This document shows, piece by piece, positions 1-8,284 of a stretch of DNA of 64,000 nucleotides. The stretch is from Roseiarcus sp963770035 (lineage in GTDB: Bacteria > Pseudomonadota > Alphaproteobacteria > Rhizobiales > Beijerinckiaceae). The stretch covers positions 248,001-312,000 of the forward strand of contig CAVYON010000034.1 in assembly GCA_963770035.1 (NCBI GenBank), in the 5' to 3' direction. The notes under the pieces were generated by a model that worked only from the letters and a program-made list of their open reading frames with translations, had not been told where the DNA came from and made no database searches. The first letter of the stretch is position 1, and each line of letters begins with the position of its first letter. The translations under genes were made by a program, and so were the position numbers.

Positions 1-192
1 CCGGCGTCGTCCGACGACGACCTCGGGCCGGTCCAGCAGTTTGTCACGCTGCGGCCGGACCGGGTCGAGGTCGGCTTCCGATGGATCGATGACGGCTCGA
101 CCGGCCACCTCGCATATTTCGACCCGCTCGCTTTCAAGAACTTGGCCAAGCCGTGCGTGTGGCGGTCGCTTTGGGTGTTCGCGACTGGCTGA
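1..192 (+). CDS. 3' end of an unidentified protein
   Basis: The first forward frame is open from the window edge to a TGA at 190-192, giving 63 residues with ordinary protein composition (D/E/G-rich, then an F-W-I-D-D segment and a Trp-rich end). The start lies outside the window. I do not recognise the family. The stop is about 45 bases before the likely start of the methyltransferase gene on the same strand, so the two may be co-transcribed. Confidence 0.5.
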   Translation, partial: PASSDDDLGPVQQFVTLRPDRVEVGFRWIDDGSTGHLAYFDPLAFKNLAKPCVWRSLWVFATG

Positions 193-238
193 AGGCGGTG
201 GTTCCCCGGGACAGACCTCCCATCGCTTGGAGTCCGGG

Positions 239-1198
239 TTGGGAACCTCGACAGCCGCTGAGTGGATTCCCCTCTGCCCCGTCAGCGGCCGCCCCGCAGT
301 CCGGCGGGTGCAGTGGGTCTCGGCGCAACTCCTGACGGATCTGTGGCGCATCGAGTTCGGCGCGGATGTCCGTCCGAGTTTCGCTGGAGTGGACCGATTC
401 GGCTTATGGGTGTCGCCGACCGGCCTCTATTTCTTCGACCCGCCTCGCCAAGGCGACAGCACGTTCTACGGCGGCCTCGCCGCTTGGCAGAAGCGGCGCC
501 GCCTGATCCCCAAGCGGGCGCTTCGCGAGGAATTTGGCATCGCGGCAAAGGCGATTCCGGCCGGCGCCCGGGTGCTCGACGTCGGTTGCGGCTCTGGCGC
601 TTTCCGCGATGTCGTCCCGCAAGCCGACTACACCGGCATCGACCCTCATCTCGCCGAAGGTTCCGCGGACGCCGGCCTCCGGGCGGAGACGCTGAGCGCG
701 CATCTCGCCGAGCGCGCGGGAGCCTACGACGCCGTGTGCTGCTTCGAAGTGATCGAACACGTGCGCGACCCGAAGCAGTTCTTCGCCGAAATGGTCCACG
801 CGGCGAAGCCGGGCGGGCTTCTCTGCCTTGGGGTTCCGCACGTGCCCTCGGCGTTCACCCGCATTCCCAACTCGCTCATCAGCGCCCCGCCCCACCACCT
901 CACCTGGTGGACTGAGGCTGCGCTCGTCGAACTCGTGCGGGGCGCCGGCGCGGTCCTCGAGAGCGTCGAACGGGCGCCCTGGGGCCAAGGCAATTCCCTC
1001 TTCTACTGGATGAGCCGGTGCTCGCCGCTCAAGTGTCGGGAGGTGTTTTATCGAGGGGCGGTCCAATGGCACGCGGCGGCGCTTGCCGGCTTCGCGCTCG
1101 GGACCGTCGCCAACGCGATCTTCGGACCGCCAAGGCGGACGGTGGACGAAGGGGCGGCGCTGGTGATGTTGGCCCGGGCGCCGTCGGCGCCGGACTGA
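239..1198 (+). CDS. Class I SAM-dependent methyltransferase
   Basis: Probable small-molecule or glycan methyltransferase. Motif I (VLDVGCGSGAF) is followed by an acidic residue after the second strand (YTGIDPH), then CCFEVIEHV and a GGLLCLGVPH strand, the Methyltransf_11/23 pattern. The C-terminus has a short hydrophobic stretch (AALAGFALGTVANAIFG). The frame is open further upstream, but the region before 239 overlaps another coding frame. A TTG at 239 preceded by GGAG at 229-232 (6-base spacing) gives about 319 residues and keeps a CPxSG element near the N-terminus. Substrate is not predictable; related proteins occur in cell-envelope polysaccharide loci. The start is the least certain part. 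Confidence 0.72.
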   Translation: MGTSTAAEWIPLCPVSGRPAVRRVQWVSAQLLTDLWRIEFGADVRPSFAGVDRFGLWVSPTGLYFFDPPRQGDSTFYGGLAAWQKRRRLIPKRALREEFGIAAKAIPAGARVLDVGCGSGAFRDVVPQADYTGIDPHLAEGSADAGLRAETLSAHLAERAGAYDAVCCFEVIEHVRDPKQFFAEMVHAAKPGGLLCLGVPHVPSAFTRIPNSLISAPPHHLTWWTEAALVELVRGAGAVLESVERAPWGQGNSLFYWMSRCSPLKCREVFYRGAVQWHAAALAGFALGTVANAIFGPPRRTVDEGAALVMLARAPSAPD

Positions 1199-1263
1199 AG
1201 TGGATGATTTGCCTGTTCGCAGGGAGTTTTTTTGTCCTTGATCGGCGCTCATTTCCCAGGAAA

Positions 1264-1432
1264 TCCTGCAACTTCATGATGTTGCGATCTGCGCAACCCC
1301 ACGGTTGCAGGATTGGGCGGGCGCGGAACAGGGAACATAGCAGGGCAAAAACGGTCCTTAACAGGACGCTAACAGGTCGGATCAGGCAAGCAACAAGCGG
1401 GCCACATGACCGGGCAACGTCGGGTTGTAGGA
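1264..1432 (+). repeat. Intergenic repeat, copy A (ACAGG-iterated element)
   Basis: This fills most of the 322-base gap between the methyltransferase and the convergent glycosyltransferase. It begins TCCTGCAAC and ends GTTGTAGGA (imperfect inverted termini). Inside are iterated (A/T)ACAGG and TCAGG words and a segment related to CGGGCC..GACCGGG. The same architecture recurs at 14103-14248 (minus strand) and 57182-57352 (plus strand). It has no convincing ORF. No other feature was seen in this gap. Confidence 0.6.
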
Positions 1433-1520
1433 CGCGGTCCCTATTTCCTTCCCAAGCCTGTGGACAATGGCGTGTGTGAGCGGCCCGACGAGGGCGCCGC
1501 CGCCATTTGTCCAACAATCT

Positions 1521-2705
1521 CTAGCCCGCCGGGCTGCGATGCGTGATGACGACGTCCTGGGGCGCGTTCACGTGGTAGCGGATCCCCGCCCAGTCGATCG
1601 TTCGCGACAGCGGCGCGCCCGCGGCGGAGAGGGCGTGCACGAGGCGCCAGACCGGCCGGAGAAGGCGCTCCGCCCGCCATCGCCGGTCGTCGCGCGGACC
1701 TTCCAACTCGTTCCACAACGCCCTTTGAAGGCTGCGTCGCAGGGCGGTCCGAATTTCGGCGAGCGCCACGAGCGCGACGAGCGACGCCCAGGCCCAAACG
1801 GCGCCCGCCGCGAGGCTGGGAGTGAGCAGGACAAGCGCGATGATCGGGAGCCATAGAACGACCGTAGCAACCGCCCAGTCTCGCCAGTTGTGCAAATAAA
1901 TGAATCGGTACTGGCGCACGCCGAATTCGAGGAACTCGCGCCAGCTGCAGGCGATCGGAGACAGGATGAGGCCCTGGCGCGGCGCGTGGGCGAGGAGACC
2001 CGCATTGCGAAGCGCGAGGCCCATCTGCTCATCGTCGCTGATCGCGCCGCGCCAGTAGTCCGCCAGGCAGATCGCCTCGAGTGTCGCGCGGCGCATGGCG
2101 ACGCTTCCTCCCCATACGATCGTCAGCGCCAAAGCGCCGCGCGGCAAGGCCGCCAGAGCGTTGTTGGCGGCGGCGAGCGCGGCCGAACTCCAGCGGTCGT
2201 CGACCGGCGTCATCCAGCGGTAGCCGGTCGCCACCGGCCGGCCCGAATTGACCAGAACGGCGACAAGCCGCGGCAGCCAAAGCGGCGTCGGCAGCGTGTC
2301 GGCGTCAATGAAGGCGACGACCTCGTCATCCGGCTTCAGGCGGGCGAGCGCGGCGAGCTGGTTCCACACCTTCTGTCCGGTGTTCTCGGCGACGCCGGCG
2401 ACGATCACCTCGAGCGGCGGGCCGTCCTCGCGCGCCGCGGCCGAAAGAATGGCGAAGGCCGGATCGTCCTCGCTTTCGACGGCTGCGACGATCCGGTAGC
2501 GCCGGTAATCCTGCGCCCGCAGGCGCGGAATCAGCGCGGCGAGATGGGCCGCCCCGCGGACCGGAAGAATGACGGCGACGCTCGGCTCGTCGCCCGGGAC
2601 CTCCGGCCGCGGCAGGCCCCAGCGGAACGCCGCCACGGCGAAGGTCGAGACGAGGCTTTGCCCGGCCCACAGGGCAAGCGCCGCTCCGGCCACGAGCGCC
2701 GACAC
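1521..2705 (-). CDS. Family 2/21 glycosyltransferase, ceramide glucosyltransferase-like
   Basis: 394 residues. A membrane-spanning N-terminus is followed by a GT-A domain with PSVAVILPVRG, then FIDADT (D2), SDDEQMG (D3) and RQYRF, which fits the Q/RxxRW-type element of GT21 ceramide glucosyltransferases and their HpnI-like bacterial relatives. Two hydrophobic C-terminal segments follow (TVVLWLPIIALVLL and the AWASLVALVAL region). It probably transfers a sugar to a lipid at the inner membrane; sphingolipid versus hopanoid-type acceptor cannot be decided. The start is GTG at 2705 behind GGAAGG. It lies 22 bases downstream of the TrpB2 gene on the same strand, so it is probably the second gene of that transcript. 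Confidence 0.8.
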   Translation of the reverse strand: MSALVAGAALALWAGQSLVSTFAVAAFRWGLPRPEVPGDEPSVAVILPVRGAAHLAALIPRLRAQDYRRYRIVAAVESEDDPAFAILSAAAREDGPPLEVIVAGVAENTGQKVWNQLAALARLKPDDEVVAFIDADTLPTPLWLPRLVAVLVNSGRPVATGYRWMTPVDDRWSSAALAAANNALAALPRGALALTIVWGGSVAMRRATLEAICLADYWRGAISDDEQMGLALRNAGLLAHAPRQGLILSPIACSWREFLEFGVRQYRFIYLHNWRDWAVATVVLWLPIIALVLLTPSLAAGAVWAWASLVALVALAEIRTALRRSLQRALWNELEGPRDDRRWRAERLLRPVWRLVHALSAAGAPLSRTIDWAGIRYHVNAPQDVVITHRSPAG

Positions 2706-2727
2706 GGCCTTCCGTCGCCGGGTCGCG

Positions 2728-4095
2728 CTATTCCGCCGCCACCTTCGGCAGATGAGCGAGCGAGGCTTCCAGCTCCTTCGGGTCGTAATCCATGTCCTTG
2801 AGCTGGCCGGAGAAATAGTCGGTGTAGGCCTGCATGTCGAAATGACCGTGACCGCTGAGGTTGAACAAAATCGTGGTCGACTTGCCCTCCTCGCGCGCCT
2901 TCAGCGCCTCGTCGACCGCGGCGCGGACAGCATGGGTCGATTCCGGCGCCGGCACGATCCCCTCGGTGCGGGCGAACAGCACGCCAGCTTCGAAGCATGG
3001 GTTCTGGTGATAGGCGCGCGCCTCGATCAGGCCCAGCTCCTTGCAGTGGCTGACCAGCGGCGACATGCCGTGATAGCGCAGGCCGCCCGCGTGGAAGCCC
3101 GGCGGGATGAACTCGGAGCCGAGCGTATGCATCTTGACCAGGGGGGTCAGATGCGCGGTGTCGCCGAAGTCGAAGGCGTAGACGCCCCGCGTCAGCGACG
3201 GGCAGGCGGCAGGCTCGACCGCAATCACCCGGACGTCCTTCTTGTCGCGCAGCTTCCGGCCGAGGAACGGGAAGGCGATGCCGGCGAAATTGGAGCCGCC
3301 GCCGGCGCAGCCGATCACCACGTCGGGATAGGCGTCGGCCTGCTCCATCTGCTCGATCGCCTCGATGCCGATCACCGTCTGGTGCAGGAGCACGTGGTTC
3401 AGCACCGAGCCCAACGCGTATTTCGTGTCGGGGTTCTTGGCCGCGACTTCGACAGCCTCCGAAATGGCAATGCCGAGGCTGCCGGGCGAATTGGGATGGG
3501 CAGCGCGAATGGCGCGGCCGGCCTCGGTCTCCTCGCTCGGGCTCGCGACGCACTTCGCCCCATAGGTTTCCATCAGCGCCCGCCGATAGGGCTTTTGCTG
3601 ATAGGAGATGTTGACCATGTAGACTTTGACCTCGAGCCCGAAGAGGGCGCCGGCGAAGGCGAGCGAGGAGCCCCACTGCCCCGCCCCGGTCTCGGTCGAG
3701 AGCTTCGTCACGCCTTCCTGCTTGTTGTAGAAGGCCTGGGCGACCGCTGTGTTTGGCTTGTGGCTGCCGGCCGGGCTCACGCCCTCGTACTTGTAGAAGA
3801 TGCGCGCAGTCGTGCCGAGCGCCTTCTCGAGACCGCGGGCGCGATGGAGCGGCGTCGGGCGCCACATGCGATAAATGTCGCGCACCGGCCTCGGGATCTC
3901 GATGTGCCGCTCGGTCGAAACCTCCTGGCCGATCAGCGCCATCGGGAACAGCGGGGCGAGATCGTCGGGCCCGATCGGACCGCCATGGCCGGGATGCAGC
4001 ACCGGCGGAGGCGGCGCCGGGAGATCGGCCACGATATTGTACCAGGCGTGCGGAATCCGGTCCTCGCCCATCGTATACTTGCTTTGCTCGCTCAT
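2728..4095 (-). CDS. trpB2: TrpB2-type tryptophan synthase beta-like PLP enzyme
   Basis: 455 residues, typical of the TrpB2 branch (longer than TrpB1). TrpB2 condenses indole, or in some lineages phosphoserine-derived intermediates, with serine using PLP. The PLP lysine is in PAGSHKPNTA, and the glycine-rich phosphate loop is GCAGGGSNFAG. ETGAGQWGSS is the catalytic glutamate region. The start at 4095 has an ideal GGGAGG 4-5 bases upstream; the frame is open to 4290 but that part overlaps the divergent acyltransferase start. No trpA or trpC is adjacent, so it is a stand-alone copy; tryptophan salvage or another beta-replacement role is possible. Confidence 0.9.
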   Translation of the reverse strand: MSEQSKYTMGEDRIPHAWYNIVADLPAPPPPVLHPGHGGPIGPDDLAPLFPMALIGQEVSTERHIEIPRPVRDIYRMWRPTPLHRARGLEKALGTTARIFYKYEGVSPAGSHKPNTAVAQAFYNKQEGVTKLSTETGAGQWGSSLAFAGALFGLEVKVYMVNISYQQKPYRRALMETYGAKCVASPSEETEAGRAIRAAHPNSPGSLGIAISEAVEVAAKNPDTKYALGSVLNHVLLHQTVIGIEAIEQMEQADAYPDVVIGCAGGGSNFAGIAFPFLGRKLRDKKDVRVIAVEPAACPSLTRGVYAFDFGDTAHLTPLVKMHTLGSEFIPPGFHAGGLRYHGMSPLVSHCKELGLIEARAYHQNPCFEAGVLFARTEGIVPAPESTHAVRAAVDEALKAREEGKSTTILFNLSGHGHFDMQAYTDYFSGQLKDMDYDPKELEASLAHLPKVAAE

Positions 4096-4277
4096 GCCGC
4101 CTCCCGCGGAATAAATGCCCGATGACACGGCGGAGGACGCTACATGAGGCGCGGGCAAGGGCGAAAGACCTTTTTTTGTCGCGGACGCGCCGCTTGACAG
4201 GGCGCTGAACCCTGTTCCATCAGGCCCGGTCGGCCCTGGGAGCCGAGGGCTGGCCCAAGAGCGACTTTTTCCACAGC

Positions 4278-5144
4278 ATGACGTTTTCAACAGATCTGCG
4301 CCACCGGCTGGAATATGTCGGCTTTCGCCTTGCCGAGGGCATGACGCGCGCGCTTCCGGTGGAAATCGCCTCGTGGGGGTCGGGGCTGGCGTGGCGCCTG
4401 GTCGCCCCGCATCTCTACCGGCAGGAGCGCGTGATGCGCAACCTCGCCCTTGCTTATCCCGAGATGCCGGAGCGCGACCAAAAGAAATTCGCCGCCAGGA
4501 TGTGGGAGAACCTCGGCCGCACCTTCGCCGAATCGTTCCTCCTCGACCGGATCGCGTCCGACGGCCGGGTGACGCTCGAATCCGATGAGGCCATGGACGC
4601 GCTCGCCCGCGGCGGTCCGTTCGTGGTGTGCGGCCTGCACCTCGGCAACTGGGAAGTCGGCGCCTGCGCGGGCAAGCTCCTTGGCATTCAGTTCACCGGC
4701 GTCTATCAGCGCATGAGCAACCCTTTGGTCGACGCCGAGACCCAAAAGATGCGGGCCTTCCTCTACGAGGGCGGGCTCCTGCCGAAGACCCCGGTGACGG
4801 CGCGCAGGCTCCTGAAGGCGGCCAGGAGCGGCGGCTATCCGGCCTTTCTCGCCGACCTGCGCGACGACCGCGGCGCCCCGGTCGCGTTCTTTGGCCACCC
4901 CGCCCGTTCGAACGTCTTCCCCGCCTTGCTCGCCCGCACGACCGGATTGCCGCTCTACGCCGTCGCCGCCTACCGCCTGCCGAACGTGCGCTTCCGGATC
5001 AGGGCGGCGCGGGTGCCGATCCCGGAGACCAACGACCGCGACGCCGACGCGGTCGCCGCGACCGCGGCGCTGCAGGCCCAGTTCGAGGCGTTCATCCGCG
5101 AGGCGCCCGAACAATGGATGTGGGGCCACCGCAAGTGGGATTAG
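4278..5144 (+). CDS. LpxL/HtrB-family lipid A (lysophospholipid) acyltransferase
   Basis: 288 residues, the usual size for the family. The catalytic HxxxxE motif is HLGNWE, in a hydrophobic context (FVVCGLHLGNWEVG). FLADLRDDRGAPVAFFG matches the acyl-acceptor block and the protein ends QWMWGHRKW, the usual LpxL/M C-terminus. It transfers a secondary acyl chain to lipid A or a related lipid at the cytoplasmic face of the inner membrane. It is divergent from trpB2; the 182-base spacer must hold both promoters. It could instead be an ornithine-lipid-type acyltransferase, but the motif spacing favours LpxL. Confidence 0.88.
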   Translation: MTFSTDLRHRLEYVGFRLAEGMTRALPVEIASWGSGLAWRLVAPHLYRQERVMRNLALAYPEMPERDQKKFAARMWENLGRTFAESFLLDRIASDGRVTLESDEAMDALARGGPFVVCGLHLGNWEVGACAGKLLGIQFTGVYQRMSNPLVDAETQKMRAFLYEGGLLPKTPVTARRLLKAARSGGYPAFLADLRDDRGAPVAFFGHPARSNVFPALLARTTGLPLYAVAAYRLPNVRFRIRAARVPIPETNDRDADAVAATAALQAQFEAFIREAPEQWMWGHRKWD

Positions 5145-5290
5145 CGAGCCCGAGACAGGCCGCCTCGCTCGGATGCAGCAGAGAGACAAAAAGTGTCCTA
5201 TCGTTCACAAACACGCAAAATGCATGTAACCTTCGTGCTATTATGAAGTCTGGTGATTTTTCCATCCATTGGTAATCTTGGGGAAATTCC

Positions 5291-5485
5291 GTGTCAGGCA
5301 AATCGGGTCCCAGAGACTCGTCCGGTATGCTGCGGCAACAGAAGCGGTCGCGTGAGGGACCCAAGTTCCCCGGGCCCGAGGAAGGACATCGACTCGTTTC
5401 CGCGTTTTTGCGGATCGAAGACGCCGTGACGCGCCAGGCCCTAATCCAATTGGCCGAGGCCTTGGCGCAGGCGCGCGCCACATAG
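5291..5485 (+). CDS. Small conserved-looking hypothetical protein
   Basis: 64 residues from a GTG start preceded by GGGGAA at good distance. The basic N-terminal half is unstructured; the C-terminal half (SAFLRIEDAVTRQALIQLA) looks like a helical tail similar to that following helix-turn-helix domains in alphaproteobacterial regulators, but no HTH is present. The upstream 90 bases are AT-rich compared with the surroundings and probably hold a promoter. Function unknown. Confidence 0.5.
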   Translation: MSGKSGPRDSSGMLRQQKRSREGPKFPGPEEGHRLVSAFLRIEDAVTRQALIQLAEALAQARAT

Positions 5486-5487
5486 CC

Positions 5488-5529
5488 TACTCCGGGTCGC
5501 GTCCTCCGGGTCGCGTCCGCCGGGTCGAT
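5488..5529 (+). repeat. Short tandem repeat (CCGGGTCGCGTC-type, about 3 units)
   Basis: Three imperfect back-to-back copies of a 12-14-base unit (CCGGGTCGCGTCC, CCGGGTCGCGTCC, CCGGGTCGATC) lie just beyond the small ORF and before the convergent flavin oxidoreductase stop. This looks like a slippage repeat; no function is inferred. Confidence 0.6.
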
Positions 5530-5569
5530 CGGGGCCAGGCCCCCGGCCGTGGGCCGGCGACTTTGCGCA

Positions 5570-6829
5570 TTATTCCGCGGCTTCCTGCAACCGGCAGCGC
5601 CAGGCTTCTTCCGCCACGACGTGTTCCGCGTCCCGGCCGACACTGAGGAATCGACCCGAGCCCCAGGTCCAGAGCCAGGGCAGACCGAGCACATAGGCGC
5701 CGGGAACGCTGGTCACGCCCCGCCGATTGATCGGATGGCCTGTCCCATCGAAAATCGGCAGGCGCACGTACGACCAATCCGGGGTGAATCCGGTGGCCCA
5801 CACGACGGCGCCGACGCCTTCCGACAAGAGGTCGAGTGCGGCCGGCTCGTCGGCGGGTTCCCAGACGGGAACGTAAGCTCCGCCCTCCGGCGCCGAGATC
5901 CCGTTGGCGGCGATGTGGCGGTCGATCAGGGCGTTGATCCCGTTGTAGACGCGGTCGGCCTCGTCGAGGTTGGCCTTCAGGTTCGGCTGAAACAGCATAC
6001 GGCCCTGCTCGACCGCCTCGAGGCGGCCATAGAGCGCCATGCCCTGCCTAGCGAAAGCGCGCAGGTCGATGTCGCGCCCGCCGTCGCGGCCGGTCAGGTA
6101 GTGGTTGGTGTCGTGCCGCTTGTGGCCCATGCCGTCATCGGCGACGGTGATCGCATACTGTCCCACATCCCACAGCCAGTCGACGACGTCGCGGCCGCGA
6201 TAGAAGCGGGCGCAACGCGGCGCGTTGCCGGTCACCATATGCACCTTGCGGCCCGCCAGATGCAGGTCTTCGGCGATCTGCGCGCCCGACTGCCCGGACC
6301 CCACCACCACGACCGCGCCTTCCGGCAGGGCCGCGGAATTGCGGTAGTCGACCGTGTGGATCTGGGCGATCGAGTCCGGGATGCGCTCGGCGAAGCGCGG
6401 AATGCTCGGCTTGCCATAAAGGCTGGTCGCCAGGAATACGGCGTCGGCCGTGCAGACGCCCTCCGAGGACGTGATCCGGAACCCGTCGCCGACGCGCTCG
6501 ACCGACCGGACCTCGACGGTCTCCCGCAGCGGCGCGTCGACCTTGCGCTGGAAGGCGTCGAGATAGTCGAGGATCTGATCCTTGACCATGAATCCGTGCG
6601 GGTCGGGTCCGGCGTAAGGATGTCCGGGCAGCTGGCACTGCCAGTTCGGCGTGACGAGGCAGAAGGCGTCCCAGCGCTCTTCGCGCCATTTGTGCATGGC
6701 GGTCTTCTTCTCGAACACGACATGGTCGAGCCCAGCGCGGCTCAGCCAGTAACTGGCGGAGAGGCCGGCCTGGCCGCCTCCGACGACGACGGCGCTGTAG
6801 TGAGGTTCGGCGGTGGACGTGCCGTTCAT
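5570..6829 (-). CDS. Flavin-dependent oxidoreductase, MSMEG_0569 family (Nit1C cluster)
   Basis: 419 residues, FMO-like. The FAD dinucleotide motif is VVVGGGQAGLSAS near residue 13, and a second nucleotide-binding motif VVVGSGQSGAQIAE lies mid-protein, consistent with NAD(P)H. The late ATGFTPDW block is typical of flavin monooxygenases. Start at 6829 with AGGAGG 6 bases upstream; ATGA overlap with the preceding gene. It is the last gene of the Nit1C operon, whose members accompany a Nit6803-type nitrilase; its substrate is unknown. Confidence 0.88.
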   Translation of the reverse strand: MNGTSTAEPHYSAVVVGGGQAGLSASYWLSRAGLDHVVFEKKTAMHKWREERWDAFCLVTPNWQCQLPGHPYAGPDPHGFMVKDQILDYLDAFQRKVDAPLRETVEVRSVERVGDGFRITSSEGVCTADAVFLATSLYGKPSIPRFAERIPDSIAQIHTVDYRNSAALPEGAVVVVGSGQSGAQIAEDLHLAGRKVHMVTGNAPRCARFYRGRDVVDWLWDVGQYAITVADDGMGHKRHDTNHYLTGRDGGRDIDLRAFARQGMALYGRLEAVEQGRMLFQPNLKANLDEADRVYNGINALIDRHIAANGISAPEGGAYVPVWEPADEPAALDLLSEGVGAVVWATGFTPDWSYVRLPIFDGTGHPINRRGVTSVPGAYVLGLPWLWTWGSGRFLSVGRDAEHVVAEEAWRCRLQEAAE

Positions 6830-7134
6830 GGCTGACCTCCTGGGGGTTGACCGAGAAAGCGCTCGCAGGCGACCGTCGCGCCGGGCTCTTGCAAGAACCG
6901 GGCGGCGGCGGATTGGATCGCGTCGAGCTGGCCGAGCGCGAGGCGGCACGGGCGGCCGTATTTGGCCTCGACCCGATCCGAAGCAATGGTCAGCGCCGTG
7001 CGGCTGCGATCGAGAAAATCGGCGAGACGGTAGCGTCCGCCCTCGCGGAAATAGTCCTTGATCACCAGCGAGGGCGAGTAGCAGGTTTCGGACGCGCCAT
7101 CGGGCCAGCGGACGACGAACCACATTTCAGGCAT
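6826..7134 (-). CDS. MSMEG_0570-family nitrogen-starvation protein
   Basis: 102 residues, starting MPEMWFVVRWPDG with the conserved CYSPSLVIKDYF block and RxRLADFLxRSRxAL, diagnostic of this small Nit1C-associated family. There is no catalytic motif; a binding or regulatory accessory is plausible. The ATG overlaps the glycosyltransferase stop (8 bases) and its own TGA overlaps the oxidoreductase ATG (ATGA), so translation is coupled on both sides. Confidence 0.85.
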   Translation of the reverse strand: MPEMWFVVRWPDGASETCYSPSLVIKDYFREGGRYRLADFLDRSRTALTIASDRVEAKYGRPCRLALGQLDAIQSAAARFLQEPGATVACERFLGQPPGGQP

Positions 7135-8284
7135 TGGCGACCTCCAGCAGGCGTCGGTATTGCGGCTCGTGCGCTTCGGCCACGGCGCGCCAGCCGAACT
7201 GAGCCGCGACCACAGGCCCCCGCGCGCGCAAATTTCGGGCGACGTCATCGCAGAGCGCGAGCGCCATCGCGTCGGCGATCGTCTGCACGTTGATGGGATC
7301 GCACCACAGCGCGTCCTGCGGCGCGAGGTAGCCGACGAACGGCTCGATCGACGGCGCGACGACCGGAACGCCGCTCGCCATCGCCTCGAGGACGCAGAGT
7401 CCGAAGCCCTCTTTGATCGAGGCGAACACCAGCGCCGAGGCGAGCCGGTAGAGGCGCGGCATGTCGCGGTCGGCGACGACGCCGAGCCGGCGGACGGAGG
7501 CCGCGGTCGGGCCGAGCCCCGCGAGCCGTTCGGCGAAGGCGCGCTGATAGGCGTGGTGATCCAGCAGGCTCGCGCCGCCGGCGATGACCAGTTCGGCGTC
7601 CGGACGCAGCCGGGCGAGCTCGGCGAAGGCTTCGAGCATGCGCAGCGTATTCTTGCGCGCCTCGACGCCGCCGACGCAAAGGAAGATCGGTCCGGGCCCG
7701 AGGCCGAGACGGCGGCGGAGTTGCGGCTCGCGTCCATCGGGCTGCGCGCGGAAACGCGTCAGGTCGACGCCGTTGCCGCCGACCATCGCCTCGACGCCGA
7801 AGCGCTGGCTGAGGGCATCGCGCCACATGGGACTCACCGTCATCCAGGCGTCCGCTTCGCGGATCGAGCGCGCCTGCAGCGCGGCGACGCGCGGATCGGC
7901 GAAGTCATCGAGATGATGGACGGTCCGGACATAGCCGCCGATCAGGCCCTCGACCTTCAGCGTCGCCAGCGCGTTGCCCGATATCCCGTCATGGGCGTGA
8001 TAGACGTCAAAGCCGCGATTCTCCGGCGCGGAGAAATGCGCGACATAATCGGCGACGCGCTGTTCGATCATCGCGTGGATGTCGTGCGCCGCCGGCGCCA
8101 CCGCGAAGGGCCGAGTCGCGCACCGCGTCGCACGGAAGAAACCTTGGCCGCCCGCGTCGGGCGCGTGCAGGACGACGTCGTGACCACCATCGGCAAGCGC
8201 CTCCGAGAGGTGCAGGGCGTGCACGACGCCGCCGCGCGGAATGGTCGAATGGGCAAGCATGGCGATGCGGAGGGAGCGGGTCAT
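7127..8284 (-). CDS. GT4 glycosyltransferase, MSMEG_0565 family (Nit1C cluster)
   Basis: 385 residues, GT-B fold. The N-terminal domain carries IPRGGVVHALHLSEAL and an HAHDG motif. The C-terminal nucleotide-sugar domain has LCVGGVEARKN and SIKEGFGLCVLEAMASGVPVVA, the EX7E region of GT4 enzymes. It is consistently found in Nit1C clusters. The acceptor is unknown; glycosylation of a small-molecule product of the cluster is a reasonable inference. ATGA overlap with the upstream AIR-synthase-like gene. Confidence 0.86.
   Translation of the reverse strand: MTRSLRIAMLAHSTIPRGGVVHALHLSEALADGGHDVVLHAPDAGGQGFFRATRCATRPFAVAPAAHDIHAMIEQRVADYVAHFSAPENRGFDVYHAHDGISGNALATLKVEGLIGGYVRTVHHLDDFADPRVAALQARSIREADAWMTVSPMWRDALSQRFGVEAMVGGNGVDLTRFRAQPDGREPQLRRRLGLGPGPIFLCVGGVEARKNTLRMLEAFAELARLRPDAELVIAGGASLLDHHAYQRAFAERLAGLGPTAASVRRLGVVADRDMPRLYRLASALVFASIKEGFGLCVLEAMASGVPVVAPSIEPFVGYLAPQDALWCDPINVQTIADAMALALCDDVARNLRARGPVVAAQFGWRAVAEAHEPQYRRLLEVANA

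Noticed and set aside
404..1252. Long minus-strand open frame opposite the methyltransferase
   Set aside because: Arg/Gly/His-rich shadow of a GC-rich gene; the plus frame has all methyltransferase motifs.
1890..2801. Plus-strand open frames over the glycosyltransferase and TrpB2 genes
   Set aside because: Composition typical of antisense frames in high-GC DNA; no motif, and they cover conserved genes.
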